Shown one piece after another: positions 15,651-23,578 of a DNA stretch of 37,065 nt; positions within the stretch are counted from its first letter, which is position 1; each line of letters starts with the position of its first letter. The notes beneath the pieces are model-generated. The model had not been told where the DNA came from and made no database searches. It saw only the letters and a list, made by a program, of their open reading frames with translations. Made by a program: the position numbers and the translations under genes. The stretch comes from Hyphomicrobiales bacterium (GTDB lineage: Bacteria; Pseudomonadota; Alphaproteobacteria; Rhizobiales; Beijerinckiaceae), in NCBI GenBank assembly GCA_019247795.1, contig JAFBAK010000070.1, positions 1 through 37,065 of the forward strand, written 5' to 3'.

Positions 15651-17309
15651 TCAGAGAAGCGAGGCTTCGTAACGCCGCAACAGGCGATAAACGAAGGCGA
15701 GCGGCACGAGCGTGATGACGACGAGGAGCGAGGCGGCAGCGACGGCCGTGCCCGCGCCGGTCCCTTCGAGGGCCTGGAACATCACGACGGTGAGCGTCTG
15801 CCATTCTCCACTGTAGAGCACCACGGTCGCGCTGAGCTCCGAGGACACCGTGACCCAAGTGAGCACCATGCCCCCGATGATGCCGCCGAGCATCAATGGG
15901 ACCGTGAGGCGCGCGAAGGTCATCACCGGCGCGACGCCGAGATTGATCGAGGCTTCCTCGAGGCTCGGATCGATCTGGTGCAAGATGCTTGCCGAGGAGC
16001 GCACGCTGAACGGCAGCTTTCGGACCACATAGGCGATGACCATGATGAGCCAGCCTCCGGTGAGCACCAGCGCGCCGGAATTGAACGAGATGATCAAACC
16101 GATGCCGAGCACCGTTCCGGCGACCGCGAAAGGCATGGTCGCGACGATCTCGAGGATGTTCGTGAGCGTCGAGCGAAAGCGCGTGATGGCGTAGCCGATC
16201 GGCACGCCGATCAGCGCCGCGATGACGGCGGCGAGGCCCGAAAGCATCAAGGTGTTTTCGAGCGGACGGGCCGAGCGGCCGAGAAGGTCGGCGAAATTGT
16301 CGAGACTGAAGCCTCCCTGAAGAACCGGCCCGCGAAACTTCATGAAGGACAGCACGACCACCGCGAAGAAAGGAAGAAGCGATGACAGCACTACGGCCCA
16401 ACACGCCACGCTGGCGGCGACGAGCGAGGCTCGCCCGATCGGGATGAGCGGAGGGCTTCGCCGCGCGCCGGTGGCGAAGCGGCGCCGCGCGAGATAATGG
16501 CGCTGGATCAAGAGCACAAGCGCCGTCGAGACGATGAGGAGGACGCCGAGGACGCCGGCCGATGAAGGATTCTGATCGGTCTCGCCGACGAAAAGCTTGA
16601 AAGCTTCGACGGACAGGATGGGCTTGTCCTCGGCGAGCACGATCGGCACGCCGAAATTCTCCAGCGTCTCGATGAAGACGAGGAGCGCGCCCGAGAGCAC
16701 CGACGGAACCACGATCGGCAAGGTGACGGTCCAGAAGCCGCGCCATCGCGAAGCGCCGAGGTTGCGGCTTGCCTCCTCGACAGAGACGTCGATCGCCTTG
16801 AGCCCGGCGAGCGTCGGCAACAGCACGTAAGGGTAAAGCGTGAGGGTGTAGACCGCGACAATGCCGGGCGTACCATAGATCGAGCCGAATGGGATGCCGA
16901 GATCGCGCAATGCCTGTGTGGCAAGACCGGCGCGCCCCAGCATGAGCAATAGCGCGTAGGCGCTGACGAAGCTCGGGAGAACGAGCGGCAACACGACGAG
17001 CGCGAGAAGCGCGGATTTGCCCGCGATCGAGAGCCGTGCGAGCGCGAAGGCCAAGGGGACAGCAAGCAGGACCGTGAGCAGCGTCGCAAACGCGCCAATC
17101 TCGAAGCTGTTGGCGATGGCCTGCTGATAAAAGCCGCTCCCGAGGATCTTGCCATAGTTGGCGAGCGTGAGATGCGTGCCCTTCGGATCGAGGAAGCTCG
17201 CATCGAAGATGCGCGACAGCGGAAAGAGAAAGAAGAGGCAGAGGAGCGCCAAGCCGACGATGCCGATGAGGAGCGCAAAGCGTTGACGTGGGAGCGCGAC
17301 GCTCATCAT
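15651..17309 (-). CDS. ABC transporter permease, two fused domains (importer B)
   Basis: A 552-residue fused permease with two sets of about six helices. Two EAA loops are visible: EEASRNLGASRWRGFWTVTL in the first half and EEASINLGVAPVMTFARLTV in the second. It belongs to the same broad iron(III)/2-aminoethylphosphonate group as the permease at 4501-6258, but the two are clearly different in sequence, so they are not a recent duplication. It forms the channel for the ATPase just upstream (51-base gap) and the binding protein at 18623-19696. Adjacent ATGs at 17309 and 17306 are both possible starts; no strong ribosome site is seen. Confidence 0.92.
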   Translation of the reverse strand: MMSVALPRQRFALLIGIVGLALLCLFFLFPLSRIFDASFLDPKGTHLTLANYGKILGSGFYQQAIANSFEIGAFATLLTVLLAVPLAFALARLSIAGKSALLALVVLPLVLPSFVSAYALLLMLGRAGLATQALRDLGIPFGSIYGTPGIVAVYTLTLYPYVLLPTLAGLKAIDVSVEEASRNLGASRWRGFWTVTLPIVVPSVLSGALLVFIETLENFGVPIVLAEDKPILSVEAFKLFVGETDQNPSSAGVLGVLLIVSTALVLLIQRHYLARRRFATGARRSPPLIPIGRASLVAASVACWAVVLSSLLPFFAVVVLSFMKFRGPVLQGGFSLDNFADLLGRSARPLENTLMLSGLAAVIAALIGVPIGYAITRFRSTLTNILEIVATMPFAVAGTVLGIGLIISFNSGALVLTGGWLIMVIAYVVRKLPFSVRSSASILHQIDPSLEEASINLGVAPVMTFARLTVPLMLGGIIGGMVLTWVTVSSELSATVVLYSGEWQTLTVVMFQALEGTGAGTAVAAASLLVVITLVPLAFVYRLLRRYEASLL

Positions 17310-17360
17310 GGGTCAGCTGCTCGTCTTCATGTGCGGATCGGGTGAGGTTCGGCGCGTCAC

Positions 17361-18422
17361 TCAGGCAAAGACCGTGACGCGGGCCGGATCATAAGCGAAG
17401 CGCAATGGATCGCCAGCCTTCAGGCGGTGAAGCGGAAGATCGAGCCAGGCGACGCGCAACGGCGCGCCGTGACTGAGGTTCGCTTCGATGCGGGTGAGCG
17501 CACCGAGGAATTCGAGCCGTGCGAGCTTTGCGGACACGACAGCCCAGCCGTCGGGAGCTGCCTCGTTATCGATGAGCGGGCGCAAAGCCTCCGGTCGCAA
17601 CGAGAAAGAGATCGCCGTTCCTTCCGGCGCCTCGAGACGTGGGACCGCGAATTCCGTCCCGCCAACCTTGATGCTCGCGCCGTTCGACCCGACATTTCCT
17701 TGCAACAGGTTCGTCGTGCCCATGAACTCCGCGACGAACGGTGTCGAGGGCCTGCGGTAGATCTCTTCCGGCGCGCCGATCTGCTCGAAGCGGCCAGCCC
17801 GCATCACGGCGATGCGATCGGAAATGGCGAGAGCCTCTTCCTGATCATGCGTGACGTAGATCGCGGTGATGCCGAGCGTTTGCTGCAGCTGGCGGATCTC
17901 GCCGCGCATCTCGACCCGCAGCTTCGCATCGAGATTGGAGAGCGGTTCATCGAGCAGGAGCACCTCGGGCTCGATGACGAGGGCGCGCGCGATGGCGACG
18001 CGCTGCAGTTGCCCGCCCGATAGCTGATGGGGCCAGCGATCGTTATGCTCGGCAAGCTTCACGAGCCGCAACGCACGCGCAACTCGCTCGGCGATCTCGG
18101 GGGCGCCGATCTTTCGGGCGCGCAGTCCATAGGCGACATTGTCGCTGACTTTGAGGTTGGGGAAGATCGCGTAATTCTGAAAGACCATGCCGGTATTGCG
18201 CCGATGTGCCGGCAGCGTGTCGATGCGCCGCTCGCCGAAGCGGATCTCCCCCGTCTCGAGCTCGGCGAATCCCGCAACCATGCGCAGAAGAGTGGTCTTG
18301 CCGCAGCCGGAGGGACCGAGCAGCGTGAAGAACTCGCCATCCGCGATCGTGAGCGAGATGTCGTGGACGGCGCGAACCGACCCGAAGGAACGGTTCACGC
18401 CATCGAGCGTGATGTTGGCCAA
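17361..18422 (-). CDS. ABC transporter ATP-binding protein (importer B)
   Basis: A 353-residue ATPase with Walker [10 protein letters not shown] (36-44), Q-loop Q82, signature LSGGQ (134-138), Walker B LLLDEP (155-160) and switch His192, plus a C-terminal TOBE-like region with [12 protein letters not shown]. This is the PotA/FbpC/PhnT group. The start appears to be TTG at 18422, with AGGA about ten bases upstream and no in-frame ATG near it. Low-efficiency initiation and the 200-base structured gap behind the binding-protein gene would give far less ATPase than binding protein, the usual stoichiometry. Confidence 0.92.
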   Translation of the reverse strand: MANITLDGVNRSFGSVRAVHDISLTIADGEFFTLLGPSGCGKTTLLRMVAGFAELETGEIRFGERRIDTLPAHRRNTGMVFQNYAIFPNLKVSDNVAYGLRARKIGAPEIAERVARALRLVKLAEHNDRWPHQLSGGQLQRVAIARALVIEPEVLLLDEPLSNLDAKLRVEMRGEIRQLQQTLGITAIYVTHDQEEALAISDRIAVMRAGRFEQIGAPEEIYRRPSTPFVAEFMGTTNLLQGNVGSNGASIKVGGTEFAVPRLEAPEGTAISFSLRPEALRPLIDNEAAPDGWAVVSAKLARLEFLGALTRIEANLSHGAPLRVAWLDLPLHRLKAGDPLRFAYDPARVTVFA

Positions 18423-18563
18423 TGTTTTAGGGTCCTGTGCTCTACAGGCTTGGTAGGCGTCCTGTTTTGGCGGCGGTCTGTTGACGTCCTGGCTGTCTCG
18501 GATTCATTGCTGGGATCAGGCCCGGCCGTCCGCGACTTCATGCTGCAAGGTCGCAAGACCTGG

Positions 18564-18596
18564 ATGGCCGGCACAAGCCAGCACAAGGCCGGGCAT
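18564..18596. repeat. Imperfect stem-loop between binding-protein and ATPase genes
   Basis: ATGGCCGGC (18564-18572) pairs with GCCGGGCAT (18588-18596) in eight of nine positions across a 15-base loop. It resembles the ATGGCCGGGACAAGCCCGGCCAT palindromes scattered in Hyphomicrobiales genomes. Located in the 200-base gap 3' of the binding-protein gene, it could stabilise that mRNA segment or attenuate downstream reading. Confidence 0.45.
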
Positions 18597-18622
18597 GATG
18601 TCGGACAGCGCGACCCAATCTT

Positions 18623-19696
18623 TCAGCGAGTTTCCTGGATGAGGTCTTTGAGCTTCTCCAGGGTCTCGGAGCGCTTTTCGGTCCACCCATTCTCGTCATA
18701 GGGGAGAAGCTTCAGGCTCGACAGCGCCGGCATGCCGCCCGGAAGCTTCGACAGATCGAGATCGGTCCGTGCCGGCCGACGGAACGTCGCCTTGAGCATC
18801 AACTCGCAAATATCCTTGCGATTGATGTAATCGACGAATTTCTTGGCAGCGTCCGGATTGCGATCGCCCTTGATGACGGCGACGCCCTCCATGAGAGCGA
18901 GGGTACCGTCCGACGGGTAAATGTTCTTCACGGGCGCGCCGTTGCTGGCCCAAAGATCGCCCGCATATTCGAGCGAGATGCCGAGCGCGTATTCGCCGGT
19001 GCCGACCCCTTGGAACACTTGCGTCGAGCGATTGAGGATCTTGGTATTGGCGAAGAGCTGTTTGAGCTTCGCCCAGCCCGCATCGCCACCGCCCCAATGG
19101 TCGATGAGAAGGGTCGCGTTGGTGTAGGCAGAGCCTGAATTCGCCGGGTCCGTGAAGGCGATCTTGCCCTTGTATTTCGGATCGAGAAGATCGTCCCAGG
19201 TCTTCGGGCCTTCCCCTTCCGGAATGAGCTTGGTGTTCTGCGTCACCACCAGAAGATGCACGTTGGTCCCGGTCCACAGATTGTCGGGGTCGAGGAAGTC
19301 GGTCGGGATCGCCGCGTTTTCGGAAGATTTGTAGGGCGTGAAATAGGCCTTGTTGGTCTGCAGCAGCGAACGGCTCACGCCCCAGATGATGTCGCCTTGC
19401 GGGTTGTCCTTCTCGGCCTGAATGCGCTTCATGAGCACGCCCGAGCCGGTGGACACGGTCTCGACCTGGATGCCGGTCTCCTTGGTGAAGGCGTTGAAGA
19501 CGAGGTCATTGAGCGTGGAATCGTTCGCCGAATAGATGACGAGCTTCTGCTGAGCCCGCGTAACCGTCGGTGCGCCGATGAGGAAGAGGCACACAGCAGC
19601 CGCCGCAAAGACGAAATGGCCAAGCCCGTTGCGCAAAACACGCCATCCGTTTGCGGCGACGTGCCTTCCCGCACCGCCAAAAGGCTTTGAGCTCAT
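18623..19696 (-). CDS. Periplasmic substrate-binding protein of ABC importer B (AfuA/PhnS-like)
   Basis: A 357-residue secreted protein. After MSSKPFGGAGRH comes a long charged n-region, hydrophobic core LGHFVFAAAAVCLFLIGA and probable cleavage after TRA, before QQKLVIYSAND. The mature part shows FTKETGIQVETVSTGSGVLM, GDIIWGVSRSLL, PKTWDDLLDPKYKGKIAFTD and VAVIKGDRNPDAAKKFVDY, typical of iron(III)/2-aminoethylphosphonate binding proteins. The ATG at 19696 has AGGGAGA about ten bases before it and is preferred over the in-frame ATG at 19816, which would lie inside the promoter. First gene of operon B. The substrate is unknown; coupling to a threonine aldolase and divergence from a hydroxyacid dehydrogenase suggest an organic acid or amino acid. 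Confidence 0.92.
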   Translation of the reverse strand: MSSKPFGGAGRHVAANGWRVLRNGLGHFVFAAAAVCLFLIGAPTVTRAQQKLVIYSANDSTLNDLVFNAFTKETGIQVETVSTGSGVLMKRIQAEKDNPQGDIIWGVSRSLLQTNKAYFTPYKSSENAAIPTDFLDPDNLWTGTNVHLLVVTQNTKLIPEGEGPKTWDDLLDPKYKGKIAFTDPANSGSAYTNATLLIDHWGGGDAGWAKLKQLFANTKILNRSTQVFQGVGTGEYALGISLEYAGDLWASNGAPVKNIYPSDGTLALMEGVAVIKGDRNPDAAKKFVDYINRKDICELMLKATFRRPARTDLDLSKLPGGMPALSSLKLLPYDENGWTEKRSETLEKLKDLIQETR

Positions 19697-19801
19697 GTCG
19701 TCTATCTCCCTGTCGCGCGGTTTTGCGGCCACGCTCACCGCGGACCCGATCCGGCCAGCTTTGCCGGCGAAGCTTGCCGCTTTTCCGGCCCGATGATAGC
19801 C

Positions 19802-19832
19802 GGTATACAAACCCATACTTCGGGACTGTCAA
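19802..19832 (-). promoter_or_regulatory. Candidate promoter of operon B with GTATAC core
   Basis: On the minus strand TTGACA (19827-19832) is a perfect -35; TATACC (19802-19807) lies 19 bases on, or GTATAC 18 bases on. The -10 reads TTTGTATACCGG, which contains TTGTATAC, one full side of the ATTGTnnACAAT pattern seen at 3300-3311. I infer possible control by an FCD-type GntR regulator; none is encoded next to it. Confidence 0.4.
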
Positions 19833-19850
19833 CACAGCGGATGCGAAAGC

Positions 19851-20807
19851 ATGAAGCGGCTCGCCATTCTCGACGATTACCAAGGCGTCGCCCTCTCGAT
19901 GGCGGATTGGTCGAGCCTTGAGCCGAATATCGAAATCGAAGTGATGAGGGAACCCTTGCGCGGCGTCGACGCCGCCGCCGCGAGACTTAAGGATCATGAA
20001 ATCCTCATTGCCATGCGCGAGCGTACCCCCTTCCCGCGCGCGCTCCTGGAGCGTTTGCCGAAGCTTAAGCTCCTCGTCACCACCGGCATGCGCAACGCCT
20101 CGATCGATGTGAAGGCCGCTTTCGATCACGATGTTCTTGTCTGCGGCACGGGCATGCTGCCCCATCCGACAGCCGAGCTCACGCTCGGTCTCATCCTTTC
20201 GCTCGCGCGGCACATCCCTTTCGAGCATCAAGGGATGCGTGAAGGCGCCTGGCAACGGACGCTCGGCATGAGCCTCAACGGGCGAAAGCTCGGCGTCGTC
20301 GGGCTCGGCAAGCTGGGCGGCGAGGTGGCGCGGCTGTGCCAAGCGCTCCATATGCACGTCCTTGCCTGGAGCCCGAACCTCACGGCGGAGCGCGCCGCCA
20401 AGGCGGGTGTGGAAAGGGTCGAGAAGGAGGCGCTTTTTGCGAGCGCCGACATCGTCACCGTCCATATGGTTTTGAGCGATCGTTCGCGGGGCCTCGTGAA
20501 TGTCGATGCCATCGGCGCGATGAAGAAAAGCGCCTACCTCGTGAACACCTCGCGCGGCCCGATCGTGGATATGCAGGCCCTGACCGCCGCCCTCGCGCAG
20601 CGGCGCATCGCAGGCGCTGCGATCGACGTCTACGACGAGGAACCCCTGCCGGTAGAGCACCCGTTGCGTAAGCTCGACAATGTCGTGCTCACACCGCATC
20701 TCGGCTACGTCACCGAGGACAATTACCGCGTCGCCTATGGTGAAGCTCTCGAGAATGTGAAGGCTTGGCTCGCCGGCAACCCGGTCCGCGTCCTGCAGGC
20801 GGGGTGA
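19851..20807 (+). CDS. D-2-hydroxyacid dehydrogenase, NAD(P)-dependent
   Basis: A 318-residue member of the D-isomer-specific 2-hydroxyacid dehydrogenase family. The Rossmann motif GLGKLG is at 151-156, and the catalytic triad is complete: Arg235 in NTSRGPIVD, Glu264 in DVYDEEPLP and His283 in LTPHLGYVT. It should interconvert a 2-oxoacid and a D-2-hydroxyacid (glyoxylate/hydroxypyruvate, phosphoglycerate or similar). The active site reads VTTGMRN at 77-82, where many glyoxylate reductases have a GAG or GVG element, so the substrate is open. Divergent from operon B across a 154-base promoter region, hence probably co-regulated with it. Confidence 0.9.
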   Translation: MKRLAILDDYQGVALSMADWSSLEPNIEIEVMREPLRGVDAAAARLKDHEILIAMRERTPFPRALLERLPKLKLLVTTGMRNASIDVKAAFDHDVLVCGTGMLPHPTAELTLGLILSLARHIPFEHQGMREGAWQRTLGMSLNGRKLGVVGLGKLGGEVARLCQALHMHVLAWSPNLTAERAAKAGVERVEKEALFASADIVTVHMVLSDRSRGLVNVDAIGAMKKSAYLVNTSRGPIVDMQALTAALAQRRIAGAAIDVYDEEPLPVEHPLRKLDNVVLTPHLGYVTEDNYRVAYGEALENVKAWLAGNPVRVLQAG

Positions 20808-20817
20808 GCGGATGGGG

Positions 20818-20849
20818 GCGCGTGGGCGCGTGGACGCGTAGTCGCGTTA
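20818..20849. repeat. Four-copy 8-bp degenerate tandem repeat
   Basis: Consecutive units GCGCGTGG, GCGCGTGG, ACGCGTAG and TCGCGTTA occupy 20818-20849. The first two are identical; all share the core CGCGT. It lies in the convergent gap between the dehydrogenase stop and the stop of the next minus-strand gene. No function is evident. Confidence 0.6.
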
Positions 20850-20855
20850 CAGTCT

Positions 20856-21287
20856 CTAGTTTACGAGCAGGTCCTTCGTGAATGTCTGGCCCCCATCGGG
20901 ACCTAGATTCGTACGATAGCGGACGTGATCTACGCCTCGATACCCAGATTCCGATCGATAAAGCAGACCTCGAATTGGTCCGTCTCCGCATGGCGAACCG
21001 TTTGGCAAGTCTCTGACCTCGATGCTACCATGGGTCGGATACTCAATTACAGTAAGGAGTGGAATTCGGTCCGGATGCACGCAATTCCATGCTCTACCGA
21101 CTCGCGTTTCGACCCCGCTAATGACGTCGACTTCCAATGTTTGGTGCGGGTTTAGTTCTTCGACGCTTCGTACCACAGCTCCGACATCTCCGCTCCCCTG
21201 TCCATCATGCCCGGATGCATGTCCCGAGCGCGCCTCTGCCGAGCTGAGCTGCAGGCACAATATCACGAGCGTAGCCACGACCCGCAT
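20856..21287 (-). CDS. Small secreted protein with one Ig-like (Big_9/cadherin-like) repeat
   Basis: A 143-residue protein with a signal peptide (MRVVATLVILCLQLSSAEA), a glycine/serine linker, then a domain containing EYPTHGSIEV, GLLYRSESGYRGVDHVRYR. This matches the GxxxxxxxGxxxYxPxxGYxGxDxxxY signature of short bacterial Ig-like repeats usually found in tandem in large adhesins; here there is a single copy. Two cysteines (in WNCVHP and SPCGDG) could form a disulfide. The ATG at 21287 has CGGAGAG upstream and begins the signal peptide, so I reject the longer frame from 21374. The function is unknown; it is probably periplasmic or exported. It diverges from the GFA-family gene. Confidence 0.65.
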   Translation of the reverse strand: MRVVATLVILCLQLSSAEARSGHASGHDGQGSGDVGAVVRSVEELNPHQTLEVDVISGVETRVGRAWNCVHPDRIPLLTVIEYPTHGSIEVRDLPNGSPCGDGPIRGLLYRSESGYRGVDHVRYRTNLGPDGGQTFTKDLLVN

Positions 21288-21479
21288 ATGAGCGCTCTCC
21301 GAGTTGAACGTGCATTCCAGATTGATGAAGTCCCTTTCGGCTGCTCGCACGAGGCGAGTCACGGCCAAATTCACTATTTCGAGAGCAGCGGCCTATCCGA
21401 CAGATTTGGCTGCTCGAGTTTCCTGTGGGACAGTGGAATTGAGAGTCTCGAGTCCAAATTTCCGTCCGGGAGAATGGAG

Positions 21480-21875
21480 ATGGCCAAGAAGAACCAAAGC
21501 GGAGGATGCCTTTGCGGCGGCGTCCGCTACCACGTGAGCGGCGAGCTTCGGAATGTCGTGGGCTGCCACTGCTCGCAATGCAGGCGCACCAGCGGGAATT
21601 TTGTCACTGCCACGAATTGCGGCCTCGATGATCTCGTTCTCGAGAAGGATGGGACGCTTCGATGGTATCGTTCCTCGGAGGCGGCCGAGCGTGGATTTTG
21701 CAGCGTCTGCGGCGGTAACCTGTTCTGGCGCCCCATAGGCGGCGATCATCTGAGCATCATGGCCGGCACGCTCGACGCCCCGACGGGCTTGCGGCTGACG
21801 AAGCACATCTTCGTCGCCGACAAATCGGATTATTACGATCTCACCGACAAAGCCGAGAAACACGCCCAGTGGTAA
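21480..21875 (+). CDS. GFA-family zinc protein (Gfa/CENP-V-like)
   Basis: A 131-residue protein with the complete zinc signature of the glutathione-dependent formaldehyde-activating enzyme (GFA) family: Cys10 and Cys12 in GGCLCGGVRY, Cys29, Cys31 and Cys34 in GCHCSQCRRTSG, and Cys74 and Cys77 in FCSVCGGNLFW. Family members bind zinc and some bind glutathione; formaldehyde-glutathione synthesis is proven for few, so the biochemical role stays open. I place the start at 21480, where GGGAGA is well spaced; the ATG at 21474 is too close to it. There is no adjacent glutathione-dependent formaldehyde dehydrogenase. It stands alone between two unrelated genes. Confidence 0.88.
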   Translation: MAKKNQSGGCLCGGVRYHVSGELRNVVGCHCSQCRRTSGNFVTATNCGLDDLVLEKDGTLRWYRSSEAAERGFCSVCGGNLFWRPIGGDHLSIMAGTLDAPTGLRLTKHIFVADKSDYYDLTDKAEKHAQW

Positions 21876-22191
21876 CTTGCTACTGCGGAACTGACTTGCC
21901 AAAGAGTTGACCAAGCTCGCTGCGATGAGCATCTCAGGGAGGGCCTCGCAGGAAAGGCCGTGTGCGCGCGCACCGCACAGCGCGCGTGATGGGGGATCAG
22001 GTGACGATCACCGTTAAGGTTGGGAGCGGCAAAGCGCGAAAAAGTGGAGCTGTTGGGACCGCTTGCGCGATAAGCACAAGACTGAACTGAAACGTACCCT
22101 CGGTTTTTGCCAAGAAGTCGTAAGGATTTTCTGGCAAGTATCACCACACTGATTCGCGGCGAGCCTTTTTCGCCGCGCGGCACAACAACGC
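21876..22191. other. 316-base intergenic region with a degraded Rhizobiales-type repeat
   Basis: No coding signal is convincing. Bases 22031-22077 (AAAGCGCGAAAAAGTGG then, after a spacer, CCGCTTGCGCGATAAGCAC) resemble the GCGAAAAAGTGG...CGCGATAAGC intergenic repeat common in Hyphomicrobiales, with imperfect dyad symmetry. Near 21960 there is GC-rich alternation (GCGCGC-ACCGCACA-GCGCGC) that could fold. Confidence 0.4.
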
Positions 22192-22746
22192 ATGAAGCTG
22201 AGCAAAGCTCTATATTTCGGTGATTTCGTCGCGACGCCGCTCGCCGCGCTCGTCCTTGCGATCTGGGCTTTGGCGGGACGCGGATACCTCGGTGCCGGAT
22301 TATGGGCCCTTGCCTTTCTGATCGGGATCGGCGCCTGGACGCTCGTCGAATATGCCGTGCATCGATGGCTTTACCACCGGGTGCCGTTCTTCGAGAAATT
22401 TCACGATGCGCATCATGCCGATCCGGACGGGCTCATCGGAGCTCCCTCCTTCCTCGCCATCCTGGTGCTTCTTGCGCTTTTTTTCGCACCTCTGCTCGTG
22501 CTCGGTTTCATTATCGCGAGTGGTTTCGCGAGCGGCATCCTGCTCGGCTACATGCTCTACATGCTGGTGCACCATGCCTCGCACCATGTGATCCCGAGAC
22601 CAGGGAGCCTTCTTTATACGGCGAGGATCCGGCATATGGCGCATCACTATCACCCAATGCCGGGCAATTACGGCGTGATCACCGCGTTTTGGGACGAGCT
22701 TTTTTCCACTCGCCTACACGGCGAGGGTCGCCTGTCGCGGCGATGA
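22192..22746 (+). CDS. Sterol desaturase/fatty acid hydroxylase superfamily membrane protein
   Basis: A 184-residue integral membrane protein with four to five hydrophobic segments and the eight-histidine di-iron motif set of the superfamily: HRWLYH (57-62) and HDAHH (71-75), then HHASHH, then RHMAHHYH. These enzymes use O2 and a di-iron centre to hydroxylate or desaturate lipids (fatty acid hydroxylases, carotene hydroxylases). The short length and the order of motifs match small bacterial fatty-acid-hydroxylase-type proteins. The ATG at 22192 follows AACAACGC without a strong ribosome site. Alone on its transcript; the substrate lipid is unknown. Confidence 0.88.
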   Translation: MKLSKALYFGDFVATPLAALVLAIWALAGRGYLGAGLWALAFLIGIGAWTLVEYAVHRWLYHRVPFFEKFHDAHHADPDGLIGAPSFLAILVLLALFFAPLLVLGFIIASGFASGILLGYMLYMLVHHASHHVIPRPGSLLYTARIRHMAHHYHPMPGNYGVITAFWDELFSTRLHGEGRLSRR

Positions 22747-23216
22747 ACCCAGCGAAGGCCTTGCCGCGAGCACGCCGGCTGCGGCACCAAACAAAGAGCC
22801 CTCGCAACGGCGAACCATTGCGAGGGCGGCCAGGGCGCAAGTGGGGGGCAATCGCGCCGCGGCTGGCTGTTCTATAACGGTCACGTTGCGGCAGAGCAAT
22901 ACGGTTAAGCCATTCGGGTCGTGCCGAAATATTGGTGGGGCTTTGGCTTTCCAACCGCCAGAACGGTCTAGTGCTTAGGATTGTCCGATTGCCCGCCCGA
23001 GCCGATGATTCACGGCTTTCATGTGCGCGCGGCAGGCGAAATGACGCAGCCCCCGTCATCTGGACGACGTATTCTGGGCCCATGGTGCAAGCGAACCCGA
23101 AGCGCGGTCTCCTGGATGCGACGAGGCGGGTCTTGCCCGGAGGCGCGAGGCCTCCAAGAGGCGCTCCGTACCGCCGTTCATAAGCGACCGCGCGTAATCT
23201 GGAGGAGGTCATCCCA
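22747..23216. other. 470-base intergenic region without a convincing gene
   Basis: It contains a perfect stem-loop (22798-22827) just after the membrane-protein gene and otherwise no recognised feature. Long minus-strand frames here are arginine-rich and look like GC-driven artefacts. The last 20 bases carry a strong GGAGGAGG ribosome site for the next gene. Confidence 0.5.
22798..22827. terminator. Perfect 10-bp stem-loop, possible terminator
   Basis: GCCCTCGCAA (22798-22807) and TTGCGAGGGC (22818-22827) pair fully around a 10-base loop. An A-rich stretch (AAACAAAGA) precedes it, so on the minus strand it is followed by TCTTTGTTT; on the plus strand there is no T-run. It may end the membrane-protein transcript, by position, or act bidirectionally. 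Confidence 0.45.
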
Positions 23217-23459
23217 ATGACCGTTTATCAGATGTATTTCGTCGATGAGGCGGACCGAATCGCACTTGGCGAGGACGTGGAATGCGTTGATGACAGTGCG
23301 GCGTTGAGGACTGCGCGCGCCGCGCTGCGTCACCGGGATTACCCGGCCGTCGAGGTTTGGGATCACACGAAGCGCGTCGGGCGCGCCAAGCGCTTCGACT
23401 GGGTCGCGCCCGGAATGCGGATGCCAGAAAGCCGCGTGCAAGCTTCACCCGGAGCCTGA
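23217..23459 (+). CDS. Small hypothetical protein, 80 residues
   Basis: The start is well supported: GGAGGAGG lies 8-15 bases before the ATG. The product begins MTVYQMYFVDEADRIALGED, has an acidic N-terminal half and a basic C-terminal half (HTKRVGRAKRFDW), and lacks a signal peptide or membrane segment. The middle (DDSAALRTARAALRHRDYPAVEVWD) reads like a small alpha/beta protein often seen in Rhizobiales in which a residue side chain of hybrid two-component neighbours is lacking; I cannot name a family with confidence. No operon partner: the next gene is on the opposite strand. Confidence 0.65.
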   Translation: MTVYQMYFVDEADRIALGEDVECVDDSAALRTARAALRHRDYPAVEVWDHTKRVGRAKRFDWVAPGMRMPESRVQASPGA

Positions 23460-23578
23460 TTGGCAGAATTTCGGACGGCGCACGAAAATCGAGGGACCCG
23501 AGTAGTGTTTCTTGCCCCGTCATGTTTGCGATCTCCGGGCTGAGGCAAAACTCGCCCGGATGCCGTTCTCGGCAGCCC

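Noticed and set aside
14505-16385. Open frame of 626 codons on the plus strand
   Set aside because: It lies antisense to the threonine aldolase and permease genes, which have clear motifs; its product is rich in Arg, His and Asp as expected from GC-rich antisense frames.
3365-19696. Reading the two importers as iron(III) uptake systems
   Set aside because: Homology is compatible, but both lie in operons of catabolic enzymes, no Irr/RirA-type box is seen upstream, and the iron-binding tyrosine pair is not evident in binding protein A.
22679-23212. Minus-strand frame of 177 codons in the gap after the membrane-protein gene
   Set aside because: Arg/Gly/Pro-rich translation with no motif and no ribosome site, overlapping the perfect hairpin and the 3' end of a real gene.
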